Source: Deltaproteobacteria bacterium (GTDB taxonomy: Bacteria > Myxococcota > Myxococcia > Myxococcales > 40CM-4-68-19). Taken from it: 64,000 nt of DNA. Below, piece by piece: positions 36,943-45,613 of this stretch (positions are counted from its first letter, which is position 1; the number at the start of each line of letters is the position of its first letter). The stretch is from positions 44,290-108,289 of the forward strand of contig VBKI01000048.1 in NCBI GenBank assembly GCA_005879535.1, written 5' to 3'. The position numbers were made by a program, and so were the translations under genes. The notes beneath the pieces were generated by a model that saw only the letters and a list, made by a program, of their open reading frames with translations, ran no database searches and was not told the origin of the DNA.

Positions 36943-37506
36943 TCACACCTGCATGAGGTCTTTTTCTTTCGAGCCGATGACCTCGTCGACCTTCTTCACT
37001 CCGTTGTCGACCTCGGTCTGGACCTTCTCCATCGCCTTCTTGCCGTCGTCCTCGGTGAGCTCGCCTTCCTTGACCGCTTCCTCGATCAGCTCCTTGGCGT
37101 CGCGGCGCTCGTTGCGGATGGCGATCTTGTGCTCCTCCCCCTTGTGCTTGACGAGCTTGACGAATTCCCGGCGGCGCTCCTCGGTGAGGGGCGGGATGGG
37201 GACGCGGACCACCTCGGCATCGGACTGGGCATTCACGCCGAGGCCGGCGGCGTTGATCGCCTTCTCGATCACCGGGATCATCGATTTCTCCCACGGCTTG
37301 ATGACGATCAGCCGCGGATCGGCGACGGTGACGTTGGAGACGTTGTTGAGGGGGGACATCTGACCGTAGTAGTCCACGCGCACGGCGTCGAGCAGCGCGG
37401 GATTGGCGCGGCCGGTGCGCACCTTCGCCAGCTCGCGGCGCAGGTCGTCGAGCGTCTTGCTGATGCGCTTGCGCAGGTCGTCGAGGATGTCCTCTGCCAT
37501 GCCCAT
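36943..37506 (-). CDS. frr: Frr, ribosome recycling factor
   Basis: Frr splits the post-termination ribosome with EF-G. The 187 residues match the family throughout: LDDLRRELAKVRTGRANPALLDAVRVDYYG, MSPLNNVSNVTVADPRLIVIKPW, AINAAGLGVNAQSDAEVVRVPIPPLTEERRREFVKLVK and the C-terminal helices. GGAGG lies nine bases before the ATG at 37504-37506. It stands four bases after pyrH, the standard pyrH-frr pair, though rpsB and tsf are not upstream here. Confidence 0.97.
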   Translation of the reverse strand: MGMAEDILDDLRKRISKTLDDLRRELAKVRTGRANPALLDAVRVDYYGQMSPLNNVSNVTVADPRLIVIKPWEKSMIPVIEKAINAAGLGVNAQSDAEVVRVPIPPLTEERRREFVKLVKHKGEEHKIAIRNERRDAKELIEEAVKEGELTEDDGKKAMEKVQTEVDNGVKKVDEVIGSKEKDLMQV

Positions 37507-37510
37507 GGAA

Positions 37511-38260
37511 TCAGGCCTCCTGCTGCTGGGGCTTGAGCGTGCCGACCAGCGTGCCCACGTCCTCGCCCTGCACCACCCGGATGATGTTCCCCCGCTGCGC
37601 GAGGTCGAAGACGATGATGGGCAGCTCGTTGTCCATGCAGAGGGAGATCGCGGTCGAGTCCATTACCTTGAGGTTCTTCCCCAGCACTTCGATGTAGCTG
37701 AGCGTCTTGTAGCGCGTCGCGCTCGGGTCCTTGATCGGGTCCGCGGTATAGATGCCGTCGACCTTGGTGGCCTTGAGGATCACGTCGGCGTGGATCTCCA
37801 TCGCGCGGAGGCTCGCGGCCGTGTCGGTGGTGAAGTACGGATTGCCCGTGCCCGCGGCGAAGATGACCACGCGCCCCTTCTCGAGGTGCCGCACGGCGCG
37901 TCGGCGGATGTAGGGCTCGGCGAGCTGCTGCATGTCGATTGCGCTCTGCACCCGCGTATAGACGCTGAGCTTCTCCAGCGAGTCCTGGAGCGCCAGCGCG
38001 TTGATCACCGTGGCCAGCATCCCCATGTAGTCGGCGCTGGCGCGGTCCATCCCCTCGGTGCTGGCGGACACGCCGCGGAAGATGTTTCCGCCGCCGATGA
38101 CGATGCCGACCTCGACGCCCATCCCCACGATGTCGCGCACTTCCTGCGCGATCTGCTGCAAGGTCTTGGGCGAGATTCCGTACTTCCCTTCGCCCATCAA
38201 CGCTTCGCCGCTCAGCTTCAGGAGGATGCGCTTGAATCGCGGCCGGGAAGGAGCAGTCAC
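37511..38260 (-). CDS. pyrH: PyrH, UMP kinase
   Basis: Hexameric UMP kinase of the amino-acid-kinase fold, making UDP. The 249 residues begin with a GTG and contain [78 protein letters not shown] and [19 protein letters not shown], all diagnostic for bacterial PyrH. About 100 bases separate it from rmuC. Confidence 0.97.
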   Translation of the reverse strand: MTAPSRPRFKRILLKLSGEALMGEGKYGISPKTLQQIAQEVRDIVGMGVEVGIVIGGGNIFRGVSASTEGMDRASADYMGMLATVINALALQDSLEKLSVYTRVQSAIDMQQLAEPYIRRRAVRHLEKGRVVIFAAGTGNPYFTTDTAASLRAMEIHADVILKATKVDGIYTADPIKDPSATRYKTLSYIEVLGKNLKVMDSTAISLCMDNELPIIVFDLAQRGNIIRVVQGEDVGTLVGTLKPQQQEA

Positions 38261-38321
38261 GGGGCGCGGAAGCTATCTTGCACCCCGAAGTCGGTCAAGA
38301 ACTGGCACCTCTTCCGATCGA

Positions 38322-38349
38322 CCGCCAAGCACGCCAAACACGCCAAGGA
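38322..38349. repeat. Three CGCCAA units at nine-base spacing
   Basis: CGCCAA occurs at 38323, 38332 and 38341, within the 100-base gap between the end of rmuC and the start of pyrH. The CGCCAAG-type tandem is seen in intergenic DNA of many high-GC genomes. Its function is unknown to me. Confidence 0.6.
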
Positions 38350-38360
38350 TTTCGTTTCGT

Positions 38361-39659
38361 TCAGTTGGCGTCGTCCGGAAGCCCTTCGTCGCTTGCCGGG
38401 CGCGGCAAGCGGGGCAGCACCTCCACCTCGGCGAGGGGGTCGAGCTGGACGTCCACGGCGCTCGCCTTCAGCTCCTCGAACCGGCGCGCCGCCGGCAACA
38501 GGCGGCTGTCGAACGACCCGACGGCGCCGTTGTATGTCTTGAGTGCGCTCTCCAGGGCGCGCCCCAGCTTCGCCATGTGCCGGCTCAGGTCGGCGATGCG
38601 CTTGTGCAGCTCGCGGCCCTCGTTGGCGATCTCGCGCGCGTTCGCGGCGATTGCGTCCTGCTTCCAGACGTGGGCGATGGTGAGCAGGAGCGCCAGCAGC
38701 GTAGCCGGCGTAGCCAGCACGATGCGCTTCGCGAATGCGTCCTCGTGCAGCGCCGGATCCACCTCCAGCGCCGCCGCCAGCAGCCCCTCGGACGGCAGGA
38801 ACAGGACCGCCATCTCCGGGCTGCCCGCGAACGCCTCCCAGTACTGCTTGCGCGAGAGGCAGTCGACGTGGGCGCGCAGCTGCGCCGCGTGGGCGACCAG
38901 GAGCGCCTCGCGGTCGGCTTCCGGCGCCTCCACCGACTTGAGATACGCCTCGAGCGGCACCTTCGCGTCGAGGAGCACCGTCTTCTCGCCCGGCAGTCGC
39001 ACCGCCACGTCTGGCCGGAGCACGCCATCCGCAAGCTGCGCCACCGGCTGCTCGAGGAAGTCCACATGGGCGCGCAACCCCGCAAGCTCCAGCGTGCGCC
39101 GCAGCTGCGTCTCTCCCCACCGGCCGCGCTGCGCGGGAGCGCGGAGCGCGGTGGCGAGCTTCGCGGTCTCGTCGCGCAGCTTCTCCTCCTGCGCGGCCAG
39201 GGCGCGCACTTGCTCGGACAACCGCGCCGCGGTCACGTCCCCCGCTTTTTCCAGCTTGCCGATCTTCTCGTCGACACGGCCGAGCGACTCCTGCACCGGC
39301 CGCACCATCTCCTCCACTGCCCGGGCGCGCCGGTCGAGCTCCGCCTGCGAGCTCTCCTGCGCGCGGCGCAGCACCTGGTCGGCGAGCTGGACGAGATGCG
39401 CGGTATTCGCGTCGAGCGCCTGGCGCGACAAGGCTGCGAATGTCTCCTGCAGCCTCTGGTGCTTCTCCTCGCTGGAATCGAGCCTGGCCTCGAGCGCGGC
39501 GCGGGCCGCGGATTCGGCGGAGCGGACCTCGCGCTCCGAACGCAGCTCGGCATCCCGGGCCAGGAGCGCGGACTTCAGATCCCGCACCTGCGCGCGGGAG
39601 CTGGCGAGAAGGACGGAGAGCGCGACGGCGGCGGCCAGCAGGGCAAGAAGGGCGATCAT
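38361..39659 (-). CDS. rmuC: RmuC-family protein
   Basis: A 432-residue protein with one N-terminal membrane segment (MIALLALLAAAVALSVLLAS), a long coiled coil (about 25-180) and the RmuC nuclease-like core: RGRWGETQLRRTLELAGLRAHVDFLEQ, RPDVAVRLPGEKTVLLDAKVPLEAYL and FLPSEGLLAAALEVDPALHEDAFAKRIVLATPATLLALL. RmuC limits short-repeat inversions in E. coli and is a putative PD-(D/E)XK enzyme. GGGAGG precedes the ATG at 39657-39659, which overlaps the methylase stop by four bases. Confidence 0.93.
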   Translation of the reverse strand: MIALLALLAAAVALSVLLASSRAQVRDLKSALLARDAELRSEREVRSAESAARAALEARLDSSEEKHQRLQETFAALSRQALDANTAHLVQLADQVLRRAQESSQAELDRRARAVEEMVRPVQESLGRVDEKIGKLEKAGDVTAARLSEQVRALAAQEEKLRDETAKLATALRAPAQRGRWGETQLRRTLELAGLRAHVDFLEQPVAQLADGVLRPDVAVRLPGEKTVLLDAKVPLEAYLKSVEAPEADREALLVAHAAQLRAHVDCLSRKQYWEAFAGSPEMAVLFLPSEGLLAAALEVDPALHEDAFAKRIVLATPATLLALLLTIAHVWKQDAIAANAREIANEGRELHKRIADLSRHMAKLGRALESALKTYNGAVGSFDSRLLPAARRFEELKASAVDVQLDPLAEVEVLPRLPRPASDEGLPDDAN

Positions 39660-41182
39660 GCGATTTCCTCCCTGCGCGCAAGCTTGCCGGAGGGGTCTGA
39701 CATGCATCGCTCAAGCTGCCGGATTTCCTGCGAATACCGTTCTCCCCAATAGCCCCGCTCCGACGCATCGACGAGCCGACCGGTCAGCGCGAAGAGCGAA
39801 TAGACGCAGGCATCGATGCGCCGGTCCAGCGCGTGCGCTGCGCCAGGCCCATCTGCCACTGCCCGCTGCCGGGCGAGGTCCGCGAGGCTGGACGGATCGT
39901 CGAGCAGGGCCCGCGGGACGGGAAGCTCGCGCAACGCGCTCGGCTTCACGTTTACGTCGGTGGTGCGCAGTCGATGGTATCGCTGCAGCGGAACGGCCTG
40001 GATCCACGCGAGCAGCGCCCAGAGGCGCTCGGGGTCTCCGCAGCTCAGCGTCGAGAGCGAGTCCAGGCACACGCGGTCGCGCCCGACCACCGCCGCCTCG
40101 AGCCAACGGGCCCAGGGAACGAGCGCGTTGGTGCGGATCCGCTGCACGGCGACGCGCTCGCTGCCAACCTGGCGGTCCACGAGCCGTGCGAGCGGCGAAG
40201 GATCGAGGAGGGTCTTGGGCCGCCACCGCAGCGCATAGGGAACGATATCCTCGCCGCCGAGCAGGCCGATCTCCCGCCCTCGTGGCTCCCGCCGCCCGAC
40301 GTGCCGCGCGTTGTTCCCCGTGCGCATGCCGTAGCCCACCTTGCAGACGGAGCCGAGAGGGACGGCGTTCGCCTCCATCGCGCGGCACAGGTCTCGCTCG
40401 GCGGCAGAGCGGTAGACGAACCAGCCCCGGGTGGACGTCGCCACCAGCTCGCCGCCTGAGACGGTCGCGAGCGCCTTGCCGCGCCTCGCGACGTAGGTCG
40501 CGCGCGCGAGAGCGGGCCGACGCACGAGCACGACGGCCTGCACCCGCGTGTCCTTCGCCGACGCAAACGGCTTTCCCAGATCGACGAGGGCCGCCACTTC
40601 CGCCTGGGCGATTACTTCCTGCCTGAGCGCGCCGGAGCGCGAGAGGAACATCCACGTGTCCGGAACGAGGAGCGCCGCGGCGCCCCCGGGTCGCACGAGT
40701 TGCAGGGCGCGGAGGAGGAACGCCGCATACCGGTCGATCTCCCCGCCCCGCAGCGCCGGAAAGGCGCGGAGCAGGAACGCGCGCTCGGCGGCGACGCTGA
40801 CGTGACCGTAGGGCGGATTGGAAACGATCAGATCGGCCGGCTCGCGCGGGGCCACGCGCAGCGCGTCCGCCCGGCGCAGGCGCGCCGTCGCTCCGCACAG
40901 CCGCAGCGCCTGGCGCGCGACCCGCAGCGCGCCGGGATCGAGGTCGAACCCGTGCAGATCGCGCAGGCCCGCCCGCGCCGCGGCGACGAGGAACGCCCCG
41001 CCGCCGGCGCAGGGGTCGAGGACGCGGCCATCCTCCACTCCGGAGGTCCGCAGCGCGATCGCCAGCACTTCCGCGGCGATTGTCGGCGGCGTGTAATAGA
41101 GCCCGGCCTGCTTCCGACCAAAGCGACCGAGCGCGCGCGACCTCTCCTCTTCGAATCGGGCGATCAGCGCATCCGCGCTCAA
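39656..41182 (-). CDS. N6-adenine DNA methyltransferase, TaqI/Eco57I-like, no restriction partner visible
   Basis: A 508-residue gamma-class methylase: SAM motif LDPCAGGGAFLVAAARAG (about 55-72), GFDLDP, and catalytic SNPPYGHVS (121-129). The C-terminal half (about 260-508) resembles the target-recognition region of TaqI-like enzymes (STLSCGDPERLWALLAWIQAV, RYHRLRTTDVNVKPSAL). I choose a TTG start at 41180-41182, which overlaps the upstream stop as TTGA and gives LSADALIARFEEERSRALGRFGRKQAGLYYTPP. No endonuclease gene is adjacent, so it may be an orphan regulatory methylase or a self-standing type IIG-like remnant. Neighbour rmuC is also linked to DNA. Confidence 0.85.
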   Translation of the reverse strand: MSADALIARFEEERSRALGRFGRKQAGLYYTPPTIAAEVLAIALRTSGVEDGRVLDPCAGGGAFLVAAARAGLRDLHGFDLDPGALRVARQALRLCGATARLRRADALRVAPREPADLIVSNPPYGHVSVAAERAFLLRAFPALRGGEIDRYAAFLLRALQLVRPGGAAALLVPDTWMFLSRSGALRQEVIAQAEVAALVDLGKPFASAKDTRVQAVVLVRRPALARATYVARRGKALATVSGGELVATSTRGWFVYRSAAERDLCRAMEANAVPLGSVCKVGYGMRTGNNARHVGRREPRGREIGLLGGEDIVPYALRWRPKTLLDPSPLARLVDRQVGSERVAVQRIRTNALVPWARWLEAAVVGRDRVCLDSLSTLSCGDPERLWALLAWIQAVPLQRYHRLRTTDVNVKPSALRELPVPRALLDDPSSLADLARQRAVADGPGAAHALDRRIDACVYSLFALTGRLVDASERGYWGERYSQEIRQLERCMSDPSGKLARREEIA

Positions 41183-42459
41183 CGCCCCGCACCCACCGAG
41201 ATGGGGATCTCCACATCGAACGCGGCGCCGGAGAACCGCGGAAACACGATCTTCCTCGTGGCGCGCTTCAGGCACACGCCCAGCGGGCTCTCGTCCACGG
41301 ACTGGCGATCGATGCGCGCCTCGGTCACCTGCCCTGAAGGCGCGATGGTGGTGGCCACCCGGATGGTCCCCACCTGGAGGTCCGGATCGTGCCGGCGCGC
41401 ATCGTCGACGCAGTCCTGCAGCGCAGGCTTGTTCTCGTCGAGCTTGCGGCGCACCTGGTCGGCGGTGAGACCGACGAACGCCGTTGCCGCCGACGGCGGT
41501 TCCGCCGTCCCCGGCGCCGGCGTCTGCACCCTGGTTCCCGCGCGCGCGCTGCTCTCCGCCTCGGGCCGCGGCTCGGCGGGCTTCTGCGGCGCGGCGCCCA
41601 GGACGATCCAGAGAACGATCGCGGCGACGGCGAGGGCCATGAGCCCGACGAACACGATGAAAGGCCCCTGGCCGTGCCGGACTGCGTTCCCGAACATGAC
41701 CGCGCGCGGCTCGATCTCCGTGGCCGACCTTGGCTGCGGCGTCGCTTCCTTGGGCGCCGCCTGCTCCGCCGCCGCTGCGTGCCCCGAGCCTGGTGCGCTG
41801 CTCTCGTCCATGGAGTAGGCGTGCGGCTGCGTATCCGCGCCGGCCGTGGCCCCTGGCTCCGTCGCCGCAGAGGATGTCTGCCCCTCGGACGCGGCAAGCA
41901 CGTGCGGGCTCCGGTGCGCCGGCGAGATCGCAGCCGTCGGCCCGGGAAGCTGCGGGAAGAGCGCCACCAACTCGATGACGTCCTTGGCGCGCTGCCATGA
42001 GTCCATGCCTTCGCACCAGACGTACGTCCGCGGCCCGAGCTCTCCCTCGTCGGCGCGAGTCTCCAGATCGGTGCGCGTCATCGGCCCGGTCTGCTTGCCG
42101 TGGAGCATGGCGAACCAGACGGCTGGATCGGGCGGGATGGCGGGGGGCGGCGCGGCGAAGCGCTGGGTGGGGGGCGAGCCGTTCTGGATGTCGTCACGCC
42201 GCGAGGCCCGCAGCGCCCTCTCCAGGACGTCGCTGTCCATCGCACGCGTGCTCTCGGTGTCGCTGTCGGGGACCGACACCGCCCGCGGCGAGGATGCGGG
42301 ACCCGGTGCGATGACGCGGGGAGGCGATTTCGAGACGAGCGGATCGGCAAGAGCGATCTTCGCCCCGCAGCGCTTGCACCGGACGACGAGCCGCTTGCCG
42401 CGGACCTTTTCGTCCGCGATCTGCAGCTGCGCTTTGCAGCTCTCGCAACTGAATTGCAT
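41179..42459 (-). CDS. AgmX/GltJ-like protein: zinc ribbon, GYF domain, membrane segment, TonB-like end
   Basis: A 426-residue protein. An N-terminal zinc ribbon (Cys5, Cys8, Cys28, Cys31) is followed by a GYF_2 domain (115-165: WFAMLHGKQTGPMTRTDLE and YVWCEGMDSWQRAKDV). A Pro/Ala-rich linker leads to one membrane segment (267-288) and a periplasmic TonB-like C-terminal domain (about 330-426) with two cysteines (350, 396). This is the architecture of Myxococcus AgmX (GltJ), whose cytoplasmic domains take part in polarity signalling for gliding, but the protein is shorter. A role in motility or another TonB/TolR-like envelope machine is inference. Confidence 0.85.
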   Translation of the reverse strand: MQFSCESCKAQLQIADEKVRGKRLVVRCKRCGAKIALADPLVSKSPPRVIAPGPASSPRAVSVPDSDTESTRAMDSDVLERALRASRRDDIQNGSPPTQRFAAPPPAIPPDPAVWFAMLHGKQTGPMTRTDLETRADEGELGPRTYVWCEGMDSWQRAKDVIELVALFPQLPGPTAAISPAHRSPHVLAASEGQTSSAATEPGATAGADTQPHAYSMDESSAPGSGHAAAAEQAAPKEATPQPRSATEIEPRAVMFGNAVRHGQGPFIVFVGLMALAVAAIVLWIVLGAAPQKPAEPRPEAESSARAGTRVQTPAPGTAEPPSAATAFVGLTADQVRRKLDENKPALQDCVDDARRHDPDLQVGTIRVATTIAPSGQVTEARIDRQSVDESPLGVCLKRATRKIVFPRFSGAAFDVEIPISVGAGR

Positions 42460-42515
42460 CCCCGCGCCACTCTACATCAACTTCCCCAAACAGCGACGCT
42501 GTACAGCCTCAAACA

Positions 42516-42554
42516 GTAGCCGCAAAGCCGCACCTCCGGTGCGGCAGCGGCTAC
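42516..42554 (-). terminator. Nested hairpin at the end of the small zinc-protein gene
   Basis: On the minus strand an inner eight-base perfect stem GCCGCACC/GGTGCGGC (loop GGA) sits inside an outer eight-base stem GTAGCCGC/GCGGCTAC. The outer stem includes the TAG stop of the 42551-42922 gene. A TTT and later TGTTTG follow, weaker than a classical T tract. It most likely ends transcription of that gene before the GltJ-like gene. Confidence 0.5.
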
Positions 42555-42922
42555 GAGGCAGCCTCCGCGCTCGCGGACTCGGAGTTGCGCCGGCCCCGGC
42601 GCTTGCGCCCCCGGGGGACCAGCGTGCCCGCTTTCTGCGCGCGGTAGCGGGCACGGTAGTAGTGCGACCGGCAAAGGCCCTTCGCCAGCACCGGCTTGCC
42701 GCAGCCGGCTTCGCTACAGACGGCGCGCGCTCCCGACGGACGCCGCCCGCGCCGGCCACCCAGACCTGCCCCGAGACGGCGCGCGAGATCGCCGGCGTCG
42801 ATGGAGCTCTCCAGCGTGCGCTGGACGCTTTGCGCGATGATCTGGCCCAGCTGGGTCCCGATCTGCTCGCCGAGGCTCTGCACCCATTCCCCCATGCCGG
42901 GTCGTCCGCGTCCGCGTGCCAT
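42551..42922 (-). CDS. Small basic protein with a C-x4-C...C-x2-H zinc motif
   Basis: A 123-residue protein. The N-terminal half is helical (WVQSLGEQIGTQLGQIIAQSVQRTLESSID). The C-terminal half has C69-SEAG-C74-GKPVLAKGLC84-RSH87, a compact zinc-binding pattern, followed by very basic stretches (YYRARYRAQKAG, RGRKRRGRR). This motif recurs in small deltaproteobacterial proteins that I cannot name; binding to nucleic acid is a reasonable guess. It has its own well-formed promoter and a pair of direct repeats just upstream, and a hairpin just downstream, so it is likely expressed alone. Confidence 0.78.
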   Translation of the reverse strand: MARGRGRPGMGEWVQSLGEQIGTQLGQIIAQSVQRTLESSIDAGDLARRLGAGLGGRRGRRPSGARAVCSEAGCGKPVLAKGLCRSHYYRARYRAQKAGTLVPRGRKRRGRRNSESASAEAAS

Positions 42923-42932
42923 CGTGGCTCCG

Positions 42933-42955
42933 ATCGATAAAGGAAATCGATAAAG
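42933..42955 (-). repeat. Direct repeat of CTTTATCGAT in the leader of the small zinc-protein gene
   Basis: On the minus strand CTTTATCGAT occurs twice with starts 13 bases apart, between the predicted transcription start (near 42960) and the ribosome site. The AT-rich repeat stands out in this GC-rich region and may be an operator. Confidence 0.6.
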
Positions 42956-42966
42956 AATCGCGCGCC

Positions 42967-42995
42967 AATAGAGCCGCGTGTAAACCGATTGTCAA
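42967..42995 (-). promoter_or_regulatory. Sigma-70-type promoter of the small zinc-protein gene
   Basis: On the minus strand TTGACA (42990-42995) is followed after exactly 17 bases by TCTATT (42967-42972), a four-of-six -10. It is one of the two best promoter matches seen in the window. Transcription would start near 42960, giving a leader of about 38 bases that holds the CTTTATCGAT repeats. Confidence 0.65.
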
Positions 42996-43022
42996 GGAGC
43001 GCGGCTCCCGTTTTTGCAATAG

Positions 43023-43529
43023 TCACAATTTCACGCCGCGTTCTTCCAATGCCCGCAGCAGCGCATCGAGGCGGCGCTCCTCGCGCGCGATTTCCAGGCC
43101 GGCGGCACGCGCTCCGTCGAGGAGCGCGATGGACATGAGGACGGCGCCGAGCGCTTCCTTCTCCCGCCCTTCCTGCTGCAGGAGCGATTCGATTCCCTGC
43201 GACAAATGTCGGAAGTCCGCAAAACAGAACGTTGCCGGCAAATCCGGGATCGGTCCGGTGTTGACGGTAGACGGCGCAAAGGCGAAGCCGACGTCGGCCA
43301 GCGCCACCTGCCGGCCGTCCTCCAGGACCAGCACCAGATAAGGTGCGGCGCGCATCGGACTTGCGCGCTCCTCGATCTGCGCGATCTCGCCCCAACGGAT
43401 CCGCAGCTCCTTCCCGGTGCCGGGCTCCAGAAGGCGCGCTCCCATGCCGTCGGCGTCCTCGATGGCGGCGACCGCGGCGAAAGGTCGCCGCGTGAATTCC
43501 AGCACTTTCGCCTTTTCCGCCTCGGTCAT
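43023..43529 (-). CDS. Unknown protein after the ccr gene
   Basis: A 168-residue cytosolic protein. The first part (MTEAEKAKVLEFTRRPFAAV) leads into a beta-rich middle (LVLVLEDGRQVALADVGFAFAP) and a helical C-terminal stretch (EKEALGAVLMSIALLDGARAAGLEIAREERRLDALLRALEERG). No catalytic motif, metal site or membrane segment is seen. It begins 12 bases after the ccr stop and is the last gene of that operon, but I have no evidence linking it to the pathway. Confidence 0.65.
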   Translation of the reverse strand: MTEAEKAKVLEFTRRPFAAVAAIEDADGMGARLLEPGTGKELRIRWGEIAQIEERASPMRAAPYLVLVLEDGRQVALADVGFAFAPSTVNTGPIPDLPATFCFADFRHLSQGIESLLQQEGREKEALGAVLMSIALLDGARAAGLEIAREERRLDALLRALEERGVKL

Positions 43530-43541
43530 CGCGCGCCGGGC

Positions 43542-44765
43542 CTACGCCGCGTCGGCCTTGGGGACCCCTGCCTGGGCGACCGCCGCCTGCACCGCGATCC
43601 CCATCTTGCCCTTGTGCTTGTTCGCCGCCATCAGGGCGTGCGCCCGCGCCGTCTGCTCGAAAGGGAAGACCTGGTCGAGCACGGGCCGGATCTTGCCCTC
43701 GTGCACGAGCTGGTTGGCGCGCTCGGCCTGGTAGGCATTGGCGAAGTGCGAGCCGAGGATCTGCTTCTGCCGCATCCAGAGGTGGCGGACGTCGAACTCC
43801 AGATTGAACCCGGTGGTGGCGCCGCAGATGACGATCTTCCCGAACTTCTTCGCCAGAAAGACGCTGGTCGGGAAGGTCTGCTGGCCCACGTGCTCGAAGA
43901 CCACGTCCACGTCCTTGCCGCCGGTCAATTCACGCACCCTCTTGCCGAACCTCTTGCAGGCCTCCATCCGCGCCTTGTTCCGCTCCGGTGTCTCCGGTGG
44001 CTTGTACATGAGATCCGCGTAATCGTTGCGGTCGATGAACGCGCTCGCCCCGAGCGACTTCACCAGGTCCACCTTGTCCTTTCCGCCGACGATGGCGATG
44101 GGATTGGCGCCGAGCATCTTGCAGATCTGCACCGCGAAGACGCCGAGGCCGCCCGCCGCGCCCCAGATCAGCACGTGATCGCCGGCGGTGACCTCCGCCT
44201 GGTGCACCAGCATGCGATAGGCGGTGAAATAGGTGAGGCCATAGGAAGCGGCGCTCAGCCAATCGAGGTGCTTCGGCTTGCGCAGAAGCTGCTGCGCCTG
44301 GACTTTCGTGAACTGCGCGAAGCTCCCCCAGCTCGTCTCGTAACCCCAGATCTTCTGCTCGCTGCAGGCCATCGGGTCGAACCCGTTGCACTCGGGACAC
44401 TGGCCGCAGGACTGGTTGCAGTGGATCACCACCTCGTCGCCCACCTTCCACCGCTTCACCTGGTCGCCGACCTTCCAGACGATGCCGGACGCATCGGACC
44501 CCGCGATGTGTATCGGCTCGCCGTGCATCCTGAAGACGCTCACCGGCTTGCCCCTCGCCGCCCAGACGCCGTTGAAGTTCACGCCTGCGCCCATCACCAG
44601 CACCAGCGCCTCGTTCGGGCCCACCGCCGGCACGTCGACCTCCTCGACCTTCATCGCGGTCTCGGGGTCTCCCTCCCGATCGGGACGGACGCACCAGGCG
44701 AGCATCTTCCTCGACATCTCGCCGACGTTCTTGGGGATCTCACCGAGCGGAAAGATGTTGATCAT
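43542..44765 (-). CDS. ccr: Crotonyl-CoA carboxylase/reductase
   Basis: Medium-chain dehydrogenase-like enzyme that uses NADPH to reduce crotonyl-CoA while fixing CO2, giving ethylmalonyl-CoA. The 407 residues include [89 protein letters not shown], the NADPH loop [15 protein letters not shown] and [32 protein letters not shown]. These long stretches are characteristic of Ccr and not of ordinary quinone reductases. The ATG overlaps the epimerase-fusion stop by four bases. It acts with the five upstream genes. Confidence 0.92.
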   Translation of the reverse strand: MINIFPLGEIPKNVGEMSRKMLAWCVRPDREGDPETAMKVEEVDVPAVGPNEALVLVMGAGVNFNGVWAARGKPVSVFRMHGEPIHIAGSDASGIVWKVGDQVKRWKVGDEVVIHCNQSCGQCPECNGFDPMACSEQKIWGYETSWGSFAQFTKVQAQQLLRKPKHLDWLSAASYGLTYFTAYRMLVHQAEVTAGDHVLIWGAAGGLGVFAVQICKMLGANPIAIVGGKDKVDLVKSLGASAFIDRNDYADLMYKPPETPERNKARMEACKRFGKRVRELTGGKDVDVVFEHVGQQTFPTSVFLAKKFGKIVICGATTGFNLEFDVRHLWMRQKQILGSHFANAYQAERANQLVHEGKIRPVLDQVFPFEQTARAHALMAANKHKGKMGIAVQAAVAQAGVPKADAA

Positions 44766-45610
44766 CTGGAAGACTCCTCATGGGCTTCGACGAGCTCGAG
44801 CAGGGTTCCGCCGAACGCCTTGGGGTGGAGAAAGGCCACTCTGTGCCCGCGCGCACCCGGGCGGCCCACCTTGTCGATGAGCGGGACGCCGCGCGCGTCC
44901 AGGCGCTTCAGGACTGCGTCGATGTCCTTCACGCGCATCGCGAGGTGGTGCAAGGCGTCGCCGCGCTTCTCGAGGAACTTTTCCAGGCCGGCGTTGCCGC
45001 GGGGAGCGACCAGCTCCAGCGATGCGCCGTTGGGGAAGTCGAAGAACGCCGCGTCCACTTTCTGCGCGGGAACGTGCTCCTCATGCGCCACTTTCTGACC
45101 GAGGATGTCCTCGATCAGCGCGATCGACGCTTTCATGTCCTTGACGCAGATGGCGGTGTGATCGAGGCGCGTCGCGGGAATTCCCGCGGGCGCAGGCTTC
45201 GGGTCTTGCGGAGCAGGCTGGCCGGAGGCCAGGGCGCGGACCGTCTCCACCACCGCACCGAGGGGCGACTCGGGCCCGAACACCGCCGCGACGCCCAGCG
45301 CGCGCAGGCTCTCGTGATCTGCCGCGGGAATGATTCCGCCGACGACGATCGGAATGTCGGCCTTCAGCTTCTTCAGCGCTTCGATCAGCCGCTCGCAGAT
45401 GCTCCCGTGCGCGCCGGAGAGGATCGAAAGGCCGATCACGTCGACGTCTTCCTGCGCCGCCGCCGCCGCGATGGCGGGAACGCTCGCGCGCAGCCCCGTG
45501 TACACCACCTCCATGCCGGCATCGCGCAGCGCCGCTGCGATGACCCGCGCGCCGCGGTCGTGGCCGTCGAGGCCCGGCTTTCCGACGAGCACGCGGATCT
45601 TCCGTTCCAT
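44762..45610 (-). CDS. Fusion of the mutase B12-binding domain with a methylmalonyl/ethylmalonyl-CoA epimerase
   Basis: A 282-residue two-domain protein. Residues 1-130 are the cobalamin-binding domain of acyl-CoA mutases: [33 protein letters not shown], with DGHDRG providing the cobalt-ligating His17, then SILSGAH and VVGGIIP. After a Pro/Ala linker (131-146), residues 147-275 are a VOC epimerase: [11 protein letters not shown] (metal His151), [10 protein letters not shown] (His221/222) and LLELVE (Glu272). It should complete the mutase encoded three bases upstream while also racemising its substrate. I do not recall this fusion from characterised pathways, where both functions are separate. 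Confidence 0.9.
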   Translation of the reverse strand: MERKIRVLVGKPGLDGHDRGARVIAAALRDAGMEVVYTGLRASVPAIAAAAAQEDVDVIGLSILSGAHGSICERLIEALKKLKADIPIVVGGIIPAADHESLRALGVAAVFGPESPLGAVVETVRALASGQPAPQDPKPAPAGIPATRLDHTAICVKDMKASIALIEDILGQKVAHEEHVPAQKVDAAFFDFPNGASLELVAPRGNAGLEKFLEKRGDALHHLAMRVKDIDAVLKRLDARGVPLIDKVGRPGARGHRVAFLHPKAFGGTLLELVEAHEESSR

Positions 45611-45613
45611 CGC

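Noticed and set aside
38278..40626. A 782-codon plus-strand frame opposite rmuC and the methylase
   Set aside because: Antisense shadow of genes with clear family motifs. Composition is Ser/Arg/Ala only.
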